Positions 1 through 5,617 of a DNA stretch of 6,109 bases are shown one piece after another. Made by a program: the position numbers and the translations under genes. The stretch covers positions 1 through 6,109 of the forward strand of contig JACPVN010000383.1 of assembly GCA_016191715.1 (NCBI GenBank), given 5' to 3'. This stretch comes from Ignavibacteriota bacterium. GTDB taxonomy: Bacteria > Bacteroidota > Ignavibacteria > UBA10030 > SZUA-254. The notes beneath the pieces are model-generated. The model saw nothing but the letters and a program-made list of their open reading frames with translations. It was not told the DNA's origin and did no database searches. The first letter of the stretch is position 1, and every line of letters starts with the position of its first letter.

Positions 1-1
1 A

Positions 2-115
2 CCTGAAAAACCCTCAACATCAAGAGCAGATTATACAATACCAACGGAAAAGGATGTACCGGAAGAACTTCGAAAGAAAGTACTCCCAATTAGAGATTTG
101 ATGAAAGAAATATGA
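2..115 (+). CDS. C-terminal fragment of an unidentified upstream gene
   Basis: This frame is open from the window edge and encodes 37 residues before TGA at 113-115. The tail is hydrophilic (PEKPSTSRADYTIPTEKD), then a basic amphipathic-looking stretch ending RDLMKEI. I do not recognise the family. The stop codon is followed without a gap by the cas3 ATG (TGA then ATG at 116), which suggests translational coupling and membership of the same operon. Because no effector gene lies between cas3 and cas4, this could be the last gene of a Cascade module placed upstream of cas3, but nothing in the 37 residues proves it. The frame could also be open by chance, since it is short. The gene start lies outside the window. 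Confidence 0.5.
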   Translation, partial: PEKPSTSRADYTIPTEKDVPEELRKKVLPIRDLMKEI

Positions 116-2368
116 ATGGCTGCGTGGCTTGCGCATAGTGCGGGCAAGAATCCACCTGTACCGCCACAGCTTTACTCGACACATGTTTCTAATGTATTGA
201 GTCGGGCTATGGAAAATATCGAATGTCTCTCTCATTATTACAAAGGAATCTTGAATTATTTTCGAGAGGCAGTACGGGCGGCGGCTATTTATCACGACTT
301 GGGAAAGTTGGATGAGGACAATCAAATAGTTCTTTTACATGGTGGTGGAAAAGGTTTGCCGATTAATCATGTTGATGCTGGTACAGCTAATCTTCTTGAA
401 AATGATTTAGTGGAATCAGCGTTAATTGCTTATGCTCATCATATAGGATTACAAGCTATTCCTGAAGAGCAGGCAAAAGCAGAACTGTTCCTTCGCGATC
501 CAAACTTGTTTATCCGTACAAAACAATATCTTACTGAATATATTTCAAGACACATTCAGTCTGGTTCAGAAAAGTTGGCCATAAATGCCGACAGTGTTTC
601 TGACTGGAATGGATTGACAAGGCGTTTAGCACTTTCGTGTTTGGTGGATGCCGATCATGGGGATACTGCAAGTAATTATCAAAAGGAGTTTCCCGTATCG
701 CACCCAGATACAAGATGGAAAGAAAGACTTGATGCCCTCAATAATTATATAAAGAGTTTATCGGAAAAATTAGAACACCAAGATGAAAGAAATAAACTCC
801 GTCAACAAATATACCAAGCTTGTCGTGAAGTGGATACAACTCCTTCTTTTTATGCATGCGATAGTCCGGTGGGAACAGGTAAAACAACAGCAGTCATGGC
901 GCATCTTCTGCAAGCGGCTATAGATAAGAACCTTCGTCATATTATTGTTGTGTTACCGTACACAAACATTATCAAACAATCGGTTGAGGTTTACAGAAAA
1001 GGACTTGTTTTGCCAGATGAGAACCCTGATGAAGTAGTTGCAGAACACCATCATCAAGCGGATTTCGACGATATTAATACTCGTCAATTAGCTACGTTAT
1101 GGAAAGCACCGATTATTGTAACAACGGCAGTTCAATTCTTTGAGACCATAGCAAGTAACCATCCATCAAAACTCAGGAAGCTTCATGAGTTGCCCGGAAG
1201 CGGTGTTTTTATAGATGAAACACATGCGGCAATACCGTTTCATTTGTGGCCTCAAACGTGGAAGTGGTTAAAAGAGTTTTCCGCGAAATGGAATTGCCAT
1301 TTTGTTTTTGCATCCGGTTCTCTTTCACGATTTTGGGAATTGAAAGATATGGTTGATGAACCGGAAATAATTCCAGATTTAGTTTCTAAGCAACTTCGAG
1401 AGGAAGCATTACGCCAAGAAAGAAAACGAATTATTCCTGTACGCCATCCCACTGTATTAAACGATAAAGAATTAATTGATCTTGTATTGAGCAAGTCGGG
1501 TCCTCGATTAGTTATTATGAATACAATTCAATCTGCCGCTGTTCTTGCGGATAAATTAGCACAGAAGATTGATGACAAAGAAAAATATACAATAGATTTG
1601 CATACTTCAAAGATATTGCATTTGTCAACCGCTCTTTCCCCGGCTGATAGAGAAGGTATAGTTAAAGAGACCGAAGAACGTCTGGCTTTACCAATCGACA
1701 ATCCGAGAAGAGATTTTACGCTTGTTGCAACAAGTTGTGTTGAAGCCGGAGTAGATTTTTCTTTTCGTTCGGCATTCCGCGAACGTGCAGGTGCAGCAAA
1801 TCTTATTCAAGTTGGAGGTCGTGTTCGCAGAAACAATGAAGATTATGAACCAACGCTCATTGACTTTAGAATTGATGCACCTCTATTCAATCGTCATCCA
1901 GCTTTTACATCATCAAGTCAAATTCTTGAAAAATTGTTTGATGAAGGAAAAATCGAAACAGATGCTCCTGCAAATCTTGTAACAGAAGCACTGCGAAGAG
2001 AACTAATGTCTGATACTGGTGAGAGACATAAAAGACTTCAAAAGATGGAAACGGAAATGGATTATCCTGAAGTGGCAAAGTTGTATAAAGTTATTTCAAA
2101 CAACACCATTCTTGTTTTAGTGGGAGAAGAAACAATAAAAAAACTTAATAACTATAAAAAAGGTGAAAAAATAAATCCCAAAGAAATAAACCGTAACAGC
2201 GTACAGATATGGACAGATAAGATTAGCAAAACCTGTGCTTATCAGTTGGAAGGGTTTCCCGGTTTATACGCTTTGGACAAAAATAATTATGACAAAATCT
2301 TTTTGGGTTACATGAAAGGAATGTTGCGTCTTCTTCAAATTGATTCAGAAGGCGGCGCAGTAATTTAA
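116..2368 (+). CDS. cas3: CRISPR-associated nuclease-helicase Cas3 (HD domain plus SF2 helicase)
   Basis: Cas3 is recruited to Cascade-bound target DNA, unwinds it with ATP and degrades single strands with its HD nuclease. The 750-residue length is normal for a fused HD-helicase Cas3. HD motifs seen: H23, HD at 60-61 (HDLGK), H85 in NHVDAG, HH at 108-109, and the domain-end motif LVDAD at 176-180. Helicase motifs: Walker A SPVGTGKT 250-257, VTTAVQFFE, motif II DETH 367-370, motif III FASGS, motif V VEAGVDF 542-548, motif VI QVGGRVRR 565-572. All key residues look intact and there is no frameshift. The start is fixed by an in-frame TGA directly upstream and by the usual early 'AHS' motif (residues 6-8). 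Motif II and III differ from the DEAQ and CTATQP forms I remember for standard type I-C Cas3, although the surrounding helicase core resembles that group. The gene looks AT-richer than cas4-cas1-cas2. Its own ribosome binding site is weak, which fits coupling to the upstream gene. Confidence 0.95.
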   Translation: MAAWLAHSAGKNPPVPPQLYSTHVSNVLSRAMENIECLSHYYKGILNYFREAVRAAAIYHDLGKLDEDNQIVLLHGGGKGLPINHVDAGTANLLENDLVESALIAYAHHIGLQAIPEEQAKAELFLRDPNLFIRTKQYLTEYISRHIQSGSEKLAINADSVSDWNGLTRRLALSCLVDADHGDTASNYQKEFPVSHPDTRWKERLDALNNYIKSLSEKLEHQDERNKLRQQIYQACREVDTTPSFYACDSPVGTGKTTAVMAHLLQAAIDKNLRHIIVVLPYTNIIKQSVEVYRKGLVLPDENPDEVVAEHHHQADFDDINTRQLATLWKAPIIVTTAVQFFETIASNHPSKLRKLHELPGSGVFIDETHAAIPFHLWPQTWKWLKEFSAKWNCHFVFASGSLSRFWELKDMVDEPEIIPDLVSKQLREEALRQERKRIIPVRHPTVLNDKELIDLVLSKSGPRLVIMNTIQSAAVLADKLAQKIDDKEKYTIDLHTSKILHLSTALSPADREGIVKETEERLALPIDNPRRDFTLVATSCVEAGVDFSFRSAFRERAGAANLIQVGGRVRRNNEDYEPTLIDFRIDAPLFNRHPAFTSSSQILEKLFDEGKIETDAPANLVTEALRRELMSDTGERHKRLQKMETEMDYPEVAKLYKVISNNTILVLVGEETIKKLNNYKKGEKINPKEINRNSVQIWTDKISKTCAYQLEGFPGLYALDKNNYDKIFLGYMKGMLRLLQIDSEGGAVI

Positions 2369-2369
2369 A

Positions 2370-2395
2370 CATGTACACCGAAGACGACTTCATCC
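2370..2395 (+). repeat. vestigial copy of the cas4 start (left direct repeat)
   Basis: These 26 bases match 3644-3669, the start of cas4, with one C/T difference at 2378. The copy begins with an ATG at 2371, two bases after the cas3 stop, and reads MYTEDDFI, against MYIEDDFI in cas4. After base 2395 the similarity ends. The frame continues with unrelated residues (RRPICYSRTF) to a TAA at 2425-2427, giving 18 residues in all. I infer that cas4 once followed cas3 directly, and that the bro cassette was inserted or recombined in, leaving a duplicated stub of cas4. Confidence 0.85.
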
Positions 2396-2405
2396 GTCGC
2401 CCAAT

Positions 2406-2487
2406 TTGTTATTCCCGCACGTTTTAAGCGGAAATCCAGTGCATGGTACTTTTCTGGATTCCCGATAACATCATTCGGGGATGACAG
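2406..2487. repeat. dispersed palindromic repeat element (nested hairpins)
   Basis: An outer pair of arms (2406-2417 with 2476-2487) and an inner pair (2429-2439 with 2454-2464) can fold into one long stem. The outer stem uses three G-T wobbles and the inner one has a single mismatch. The inner arms read GGAAATCCAG and CTGGATTCCC, and the right edge contains CGGGGATGACAG. This is the pattern of 'TCATTCCCGC...GCGGGAATGA' intergenic repeats known in many bacterial genomes. It has no coding content. It begins about ten bases after the cas4 stub ends, so it may mark the insertion junction. It could also act as a transcription attenuator between cas3 and the bro genes, but it lacks a trailing U-tract. 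Confidence 0.7.
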
Positions 2488-2527
2488 TGTAAAAACATGT
2501 GGGATTAACAAGCGAGAGAAACCGTTA

Positions 2528-2543
2528 TCCCGATCTATCGGGA
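2528..2543. promoter_or_regulatory. 16-bp perfect palindrome upstream of the first bro gene
   Basis: TCCCGAT and ATCGGGA are exact reverse complements separated by CT. The site ends 21 bases before the ATG at 2565. Its position would suit an operator or a short RNA hairpin near the ribosome binding region. Short palindromes of this sequence are also common as dispersed repeats in Bacteroidota-like genomes, so a regulatory role is only inferred. I found no convincing promoter boxes in 2488-2564. Confidence 0.4.
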
Positions 2544-2733
2544 CAACACTTTGAAAGAAACATTATGTCAAACATCAAACTCTTTGAACAAAAACAAATC
2601 CAGTCAGTTTGGAATGAGGCAGAGCAAAAACGATACTTTGTCGTTGAGGATGTCGTTGCCGCTTTAACCGACAGCAACGACCCGAAACAGTATGTAAAAA
2701 GGATGAAACAGCGCGACCCGGAGATTACTAAAG

Positions 2734-2756
2734 GGTGGGTACAAATTGTACCCACC
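2734..2756. repeat. 23-bp perfect palindrome inside the truncated bro frame
   Basis: The 11-base arm GGTGGGTACAA and its exact reverse complement TTGTACCCACC flank a single A. The pairing extends three bases further (2731-2733 with 2757-2759) with one G-T wobble. It codes for GWVQIVPT. Its centre is 180 bases into the gene, almost the same offset as the palindrome in the downstream bro gene (184). Confidence 0.85.
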
Positions 2757-2765
2757 TTTGAAACG

Positions 2766-2780
2766 GTTACATTTTGTAAC
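2766..2780. repeat. 15-bp palindrome at the end of the truncated bro frame
   Basis: GTTACA and TGTAAC flank TTT. The core ACATTTTGT codes for TFC and is identical to the core of the palindrome at 2970-2994 in the next gene. The flanking bases differ between the two copies but remain complementary in each. It lies 18 bases before the ATG of the full-length bro gene, so it could also act as an operator or mRNA hairpin for that gene. Confidence 0.7.
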
Positions 2781-2787
2781 GCTTTAA

Positions 2788-2792
2788 AAGGA
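2788..2792 (+). promoter_or_regulatory. ribosome binding site of the full-length bro gene
   Basis: AAGGA lies five bases before the ATG at 2798. Together with homology to the upstream copy, this fixes the start inside the end of the truncated bro frame. Confidence 0.6.
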
Positions 2793-2797
2793 AGCAT

Positions 2798-3640
2798 ATG
2801 TCAAACATAAAACTATTCGAATCGAAAAAAATCCGTTCCATATGGAATGAAGAAGAACAAAAATGGTATTTTGCTGTGGCTGATGTTATAGAAGTATTAA
2901 CAGACAGCGATAAACCAAGAGATTACTGGTATCGCTTAAAAAGAAGGGAGAAAGAATCAAGTGGAATTGAGTTGTCGACATTTTGTCGACAACTGAAAGT
3001 CGAGTCTTCGGACGGTAAGAAATATGATACCGAATGTTCTGACGTTGCGGGGTTGCTAAGAATTATCCAATCAATTCCATCTCCAAAAGCCGAGCCGTTC
3101 AAACGCTGGTTGGCTCAAGTAGGTCAGGAACGCTTAGAGGAAATCGAAAATCCTGAACTTGGACAAACCCGGATGCGTGCATTGTACAAAGCGAAGGGTT
3201 ACAGCGATGAGTGGATTGAAAAGCGTGTTCGCGGAATTGCGGTGCGGGATGAACTGACATCGGAATGGAAAAAACGTGGCGTGAAAGAAGGTAAAGAGTA
3301 TGCGATCCTTACTTCAGATATCAGCAAAGCAACATTCGGGTTGACTCCGGGTGACTACAAGAAACTCAAAGGTCTTACAAAAGTTCAGGAGAACCTGCGT
3401 GATCACATGAACGACCTTGAGCTCATCTTTACCATGTTAGGCGAAGCGGCAACGACAGAAATTGCGCGGAACAAGAATGCTCAGGGATTTCCTGAGAATG
3501 AAAAAGCAGCCATCGAAGGAGGAACTGTTGCAGGGAAGGCACGAAGGAACCTTGAGAAGAAGTCGGGACGAAAAGTAGTGACGAGTCAAAATTATAAATC
3601 GTTAGTCACGAAAAAGAAACGGGAAATAGACAAACGGTGA
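2798..3640 (+). CDS. Bro-N domain / DinD-like phage antirepressor family protein
   Basis: This 280-residue protein has an N-terminal Bro-N domain (about residues 1-110, with WYFAVADVIEVLTDS at 23-37 and IIQSIPSPKAEPFKRWLA at 89-106). A C-terminal part (about 160-266) recalls E. coli DinD: the block GLTKVQENLRDHMNDLEL (192-209) followed by an alpha-helical TEIAR region looks like DinD's GLKKNQKILDHM...TELA. Family knowledge: Bro-N proteins are mostly found in phages and as regulators. DinD is induced by DNA damage and inhibits RecA. The cellular role of this protein is unknown. It ends only four bases before the cas4 ATG, so it is read on the same transcript as the adaptation genes. There is no signal peptide or membrane segment. 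The C-terminal tail is very basic (TKKKREIDKR). Its presence here is unusual, since cas5-cas8c-cas7 normally occupy this position. It could be a selfish cargo gene, a regulator of the locus, or an unrelated insertion. Confidence 0.85.
   Translation: MSNIKLFESKKIRSIWNEEEQKWYFAVADVIEVLTDSDKPRDYWYRLKRREKESSGIELSTFCRQLKVESSDGKKYDTECSDVAGLLRIIQSIPSPKAEPFKRWLAQVGQERLEEIENPELGQTRMRALYKAKGYSDEWIEKRVRGIAVRDELTSEWKKRGVKEGKEYAILTSDISKATFGLTPGDYKKLKGLTKVQENLRDHMNDLELIFTMLGEAATTEIARNKNAQGFPENEKAAIEGGTVAGKARRNLEKKSGRKVVTSQNYKSLVTKKKREIDKR
2970..2994. repeat. 25-bp palindrome inside the full-length bro gene
   Basis: The 11-base arm AGTTGTCGACA and its exact reverse complement TGTCGACAACT flank TTT. It codes for LSTFCRQL (residues 59-66), within or just after the Bro-N core. 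It lies at the same place in the gene as the palindromes of the truncated copy. Each arm contains a GTCGAC site. Confidence 0.85.
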
Positions 3641-3643
3641 TTG

Positions 3644-3669
3644 CATGTACATCGAAGACGACTTCATCC
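3644..3669 (+). repeat. cas4 start (right direct repeat)
   Basis: This is the functional copy of the 26-base repeat also found at 2370-2395, with one difference. It covers the cas4 ATG and the codons up to residue 8. The two copies bracket the palindromic element and both bro frames, a block of about 1.25 kb. Confidence 0.85.
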
Positions 3670-4277
3670 AACTGAGCGCGTTGCAACATTATGTGTTTTG
3701 TCCGAGGCAATGCGCGTTGATTCACGTGGAGGGACTTTGGTGCGAGAATGTTTTTACCGTTCGCGGCGACATCCTTCACGAGAAGGTTGACACGGACAGT
3801 TTTGAATCTCGCGGAGCATTGAGAACGGTGCGTGGTTTGAGAATTCATTCGACCCGACTTGGCATTGCCGGTCGGTGCGATGTGGTGGAATTCCGGCGAG
3901 CATCTGAATCTACGTCGGGTGATGTCGTTCTTCCGGTTGAATTCAAATCCGGGCAACCAAAAGATGATATAAGCGACAAGGTTCAACTCTGTGCGCAGGC
4001 GCTTTGCCTCGAGGAAATGCTTAATACAAAAGTGGAACGAGGTGATTTCTTTTATGGACGTACCCGGCGTAGAGTCCATGTAGAAATTAATGAACAACTT
4101 CGAACGCAGACGGAGGAAATAATCTCGGCAGTGCATGATATTGTTTCCCGCAAGTATGTGCCAAAAATGAGATACACAGTTAAATGCAGAAACTGTTCAT
4201 TGTACGATGTATGTCAGCCCAAAGCAATGAATGAACGAAAACTTCAGCAGTATATGAACACACTTTATACACCATGA
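3645..4277 (+). CDS. cas4: CRISPR-associated exonuclease Cas4 (type I-C)
   Basis: Cas4 is a RecB-like nuclease with an iron-sulfur cluster. It works with Cas1-Cas2 to trim prespacers and select those with a correct PAM. The 210-residue length is normal for type I-C. The opening MYIEDDFIQLSALQHYVFC is characteristic of the I-C family. Four cysteines suited to the Fe-S cluster are C19 and the C-terminal group C181, C184, C190 (CRNCSLYDVC). RecB nuclease residues seen are H45, D79 in GRCDVVEF, and E99/K101 in VEFKSG. Q115 sits in the motif that follows. It begins four bases after the bro stop without a strong ribosome binding site, so its translation probably depends on the upstream frame. Its last four bases overlap the cas1 start (ATGA). 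Confidence 0.95.
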   Translation: MYIEDDFIQLSALQHYVFCPRQCALIHVEGLWCENVFTVRGDILHEKVDTDSFESRGALRTVRGLRIHSTRLGIAGRCDVVEFRRASESTSGDVVLPVEFKSGQPKDDISDKVQLCAQALCLEEMLNTKVERGDFFYGRTRRRVHVEINEQLRTQTEEIISAVHDIVSRKYVPKMRYTVKCRNCSLYDVCQPKAMNERKLQQYMNTLYTP

Positions 4278-5302
4278 AAAAACATTTGAATACACTCTAT
4301 ATAACTTCGGACGATGCGTATGTACGAAAAGAGCGGGAAACATTTGTCGTTGAGGTGAATAACGAAAAAGTTTTTCAGGCGCCGGTTCACTCGATTGAGA
4401 ATATTGTCTGTTTCGGGTTTAAGTCGCTTACGCCTGCGCTGATGGCATTTTGTGCAGAGAATAATGTCGGCGTGAGTTATCTTTCGGAAAACGGTAAGTT
4501 TCTTGCACGAGTGTATGGCGCGCAACAAGGGAATGTTCTTCTCAGGAAGGAGCAATATGCTATTGCGGATAACGAAACCGAGTCCTTAAAAATTGCACGA
4601 CCAATAGTCGCGGCAAAAGTAGCAAACTATCGCAATTTGCTTTTGCGTCATCAACGGAATCATCCGGAGAATAGTCCTGATTCGGTTTCATCTGCGTCAG
4701 AAACGATGGGAAACCGATTATCAGTAATAGAGAAAGCGGAGAGTCTTGACGGGCTACGAGGCACCGAAGGGGAATGTGCGGCGTTGTATTTCGGGGAGTT
4801 ATCGTCGCTCATCACTGCACAAAAAGATGATTTCACATTCTCGGGGCGAAGTAAACGCCCGCCGTTAGATCCGGCAAATGCGATTCTTTCATTTCTCTAT
4901 GCACTGTTGGCAAACGATATTCGTTCGGCGCTTGAGACCACGGGACTTGACCCGCAAGTTGGTTTTCTTCATCAACTCAGACCGGGGAGACCGAGCCTTG
5001 CGCTGGATATTATGGAAGAATTTCGCGCATATCTCGGCGATAGAGTAATGCTGAATCTTATCAATCTCAAACAAGTGACAAAAAGTGATTTTGAGATACG
5101 AGAGTCGGGAGAAGTACGGATTTCTGATGAAGGGCGGAAGACTGTGATTACCGCGTATCAGAAACGGAAACAGGAAGAGGTCACGCATCCGTATCTGGAT
5201 GAGAAGATGACGGTCGGTTTACTGCCGCACATTCAAGCGCAATTGCTCGCGCGTCATCTCCGCGGCGATATACCGGACTATCCTCCTTTCTACATGAAAT
5301 GA
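4274..5302 (+). CDS. cas1: CRISPR-associated endonuclease/integrase Cas1 (type I-C)
   Basis: Cas1 is the metal-dependent integrase that, with Cas2, inserts spacers at the first repeat. The 342-residue length is typical of I-C Cas1. The N-terminal beta domain begins MKKHLNTLYIT, with the family motif NIVCFG 43-48 and NGKFLARV 73-80. The catalytic site is visible as E165 (in TEGECAALYF), H233 (GFLHQLRPGRPSL) and D245 (LALDIMEEFR). The C-terminal PYLDEKMTVGLLPHIQAQLL block is also usual for this family. The start overlaps the cas4 stop by four bases, indicating translational coupling. The protein looks complete and active. Confidence 0.96.
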   Translation: MKKHLNTLYITSDDAYVRKERETFVVEVNNEKVFQAPVHSIENIVCFGFKSLTPALMAFCAENNVGVSYLSENGKFLARVYGAQQGNVLLRKEQYAIADNETESLKIARPIVAAKVANYRNLLLRHQRNHPENSPDSVSSASETMGNRLSVIEKAESLDGLRGTEGECAALYFGELSSLITAQKDDFTFSGRSKRPPLDPANAILSFLYALLANDIRSALETTGLDPQVGFLHQLRPGRPSLALDIMEEFRAYLGDRVMLNLINLKQVTKSDFEIRESGEVRISDEGRKTVITAYQKRKQEEVTHPYLDEKMTVGLLPHIQAQLLARHLRGDIPDYPPFYMK

Positions 5303-5313
5303 ACTACTGAGTG

Positions 5314-5319
5314 AAGGAG
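5314..5319 (+). promoter_or_regulatory. ribosome binding site of cas2
   Basis: AAGGAG lies seven bases before the ATG at 5327, the best Shine-Dalgarno match in the operon. It supports the first of two consecutive ATG codons (5327 and 5330) as the start. Confidence 0.75.
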
Positions 5320-5326
5320 AACGAGT

Positions 5327-5617
5327 ATGATGGTTTTAGTGAGTTATGATGTTTCGACAAAGACCCCATCCGGCGTACGTCGTCTTCGGAAGATAGCCGA
5401 GGCGTGTTTGGATTACGGACTGCGGGTTCAACATTCAGTGTTTGAATGTAATGTCGAGCCGGCACATTGGGAGATTCTGAAGGATCGGTTGCTTTCGATG
5501 TATGATGTGAAGGAGGATAGTTTGCGGTTTTATTTTCTTGGATCGCATTGGCAGCGAAGAGTTGAACATCATGGAAAAGGAACCATAAAGGATATTGAGG
5601 ATACCATAATTATCTAA
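5327..5617 (+). CDS. cas2: CRISPR-associated protein Cas2 (type I-C)
   Basis: Cas2 dimerises and bridges two Cas1 dimers in the spacer integration complex. The protein has 96 residues, the usual length. The ferredoxin-like fold is indicated by the first strand MMVLVSYDVST with the conserved D8, then RRLRKIAEACLDYGLRVQHSVFEC, and the I-C signature DSLRFYFLGSHWQRRVEHHG near residues 64-83. The gap from cas1 is 24 bases, with its own strong ribosome binding site. It is the last gene before the leader and the array. Confidence 0.96.
   Translation: MMVLVSYDVSTKTPSGVRRLRKIAEACLDYGLRVQHSVFECNVEPAHWEILKDRLLSMYDVKEDSLRFYFLGSHWQRRVEHHGKGTIKDIEDTIII

Larger units (their letters stand above)
2565..2810 (+). 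pseudogene. truncated Bro-N domain protein (N-terminal fragment of a bro paralog)
   Basis: The frame encodes 81 residues. It starts MSNIKLFEQKQIQSVWNE, nearly the same as the start of the next gene (MSNIKLFESKKIRSIWNE), and keeps the Bro-N hallmark YFVVEDVVAALTDS at residues 24-37. The Bro-N domain is a putative DNA-binding module of phage antirepressors and baculovirus BRO proteins. Similarity to the neighbour stops being collinear near residue 57. A segment GWVQIVPTFETV is followed by TFCNALK, which matches TFCRQLK of the neighbour. The frame then runs out at TAA (2808-2810), overlapping the neighbour's start by 13 bases. It lacks the C-terminal half of the family (full length about 280). 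The ATG at 2499 is possible, but the 22 extra residues are translated palindromic non-coding DNA, so 2565 is preferred by homology. It may be a decayed duplicate or a short free-standing Bro-N protein. Confidence 0.7.

Noticed and set aside
20..325. 101-codon frame on the - strand over the start of cas3
   Set aside because: It runs opposite the HD domain coding sequence, and its composition looks like an antisense shadow.
2499..2564. Upstream ATG extending the first bro frame by 22 residues
   Set aside because: The added residues come from palindromic non-coding sequence, and the ATG at 2565 matches the start of the paralog exactly.
2369..3640. Cas5, Cas8c or Cas7 genes, intact or broken, between cas3 and cas4
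   Set aside because: I looked for them in all frames shown by this stretch. Only Bro-N coding sequence, the cas4 stub and palindromic repeats are present.
3606..4136. 176-codon frame on the - strand opposite cas4
   Set aside because: It lies antisense to a clearly recognised cas4 gene, has no recognisable motif and no context as a gene.
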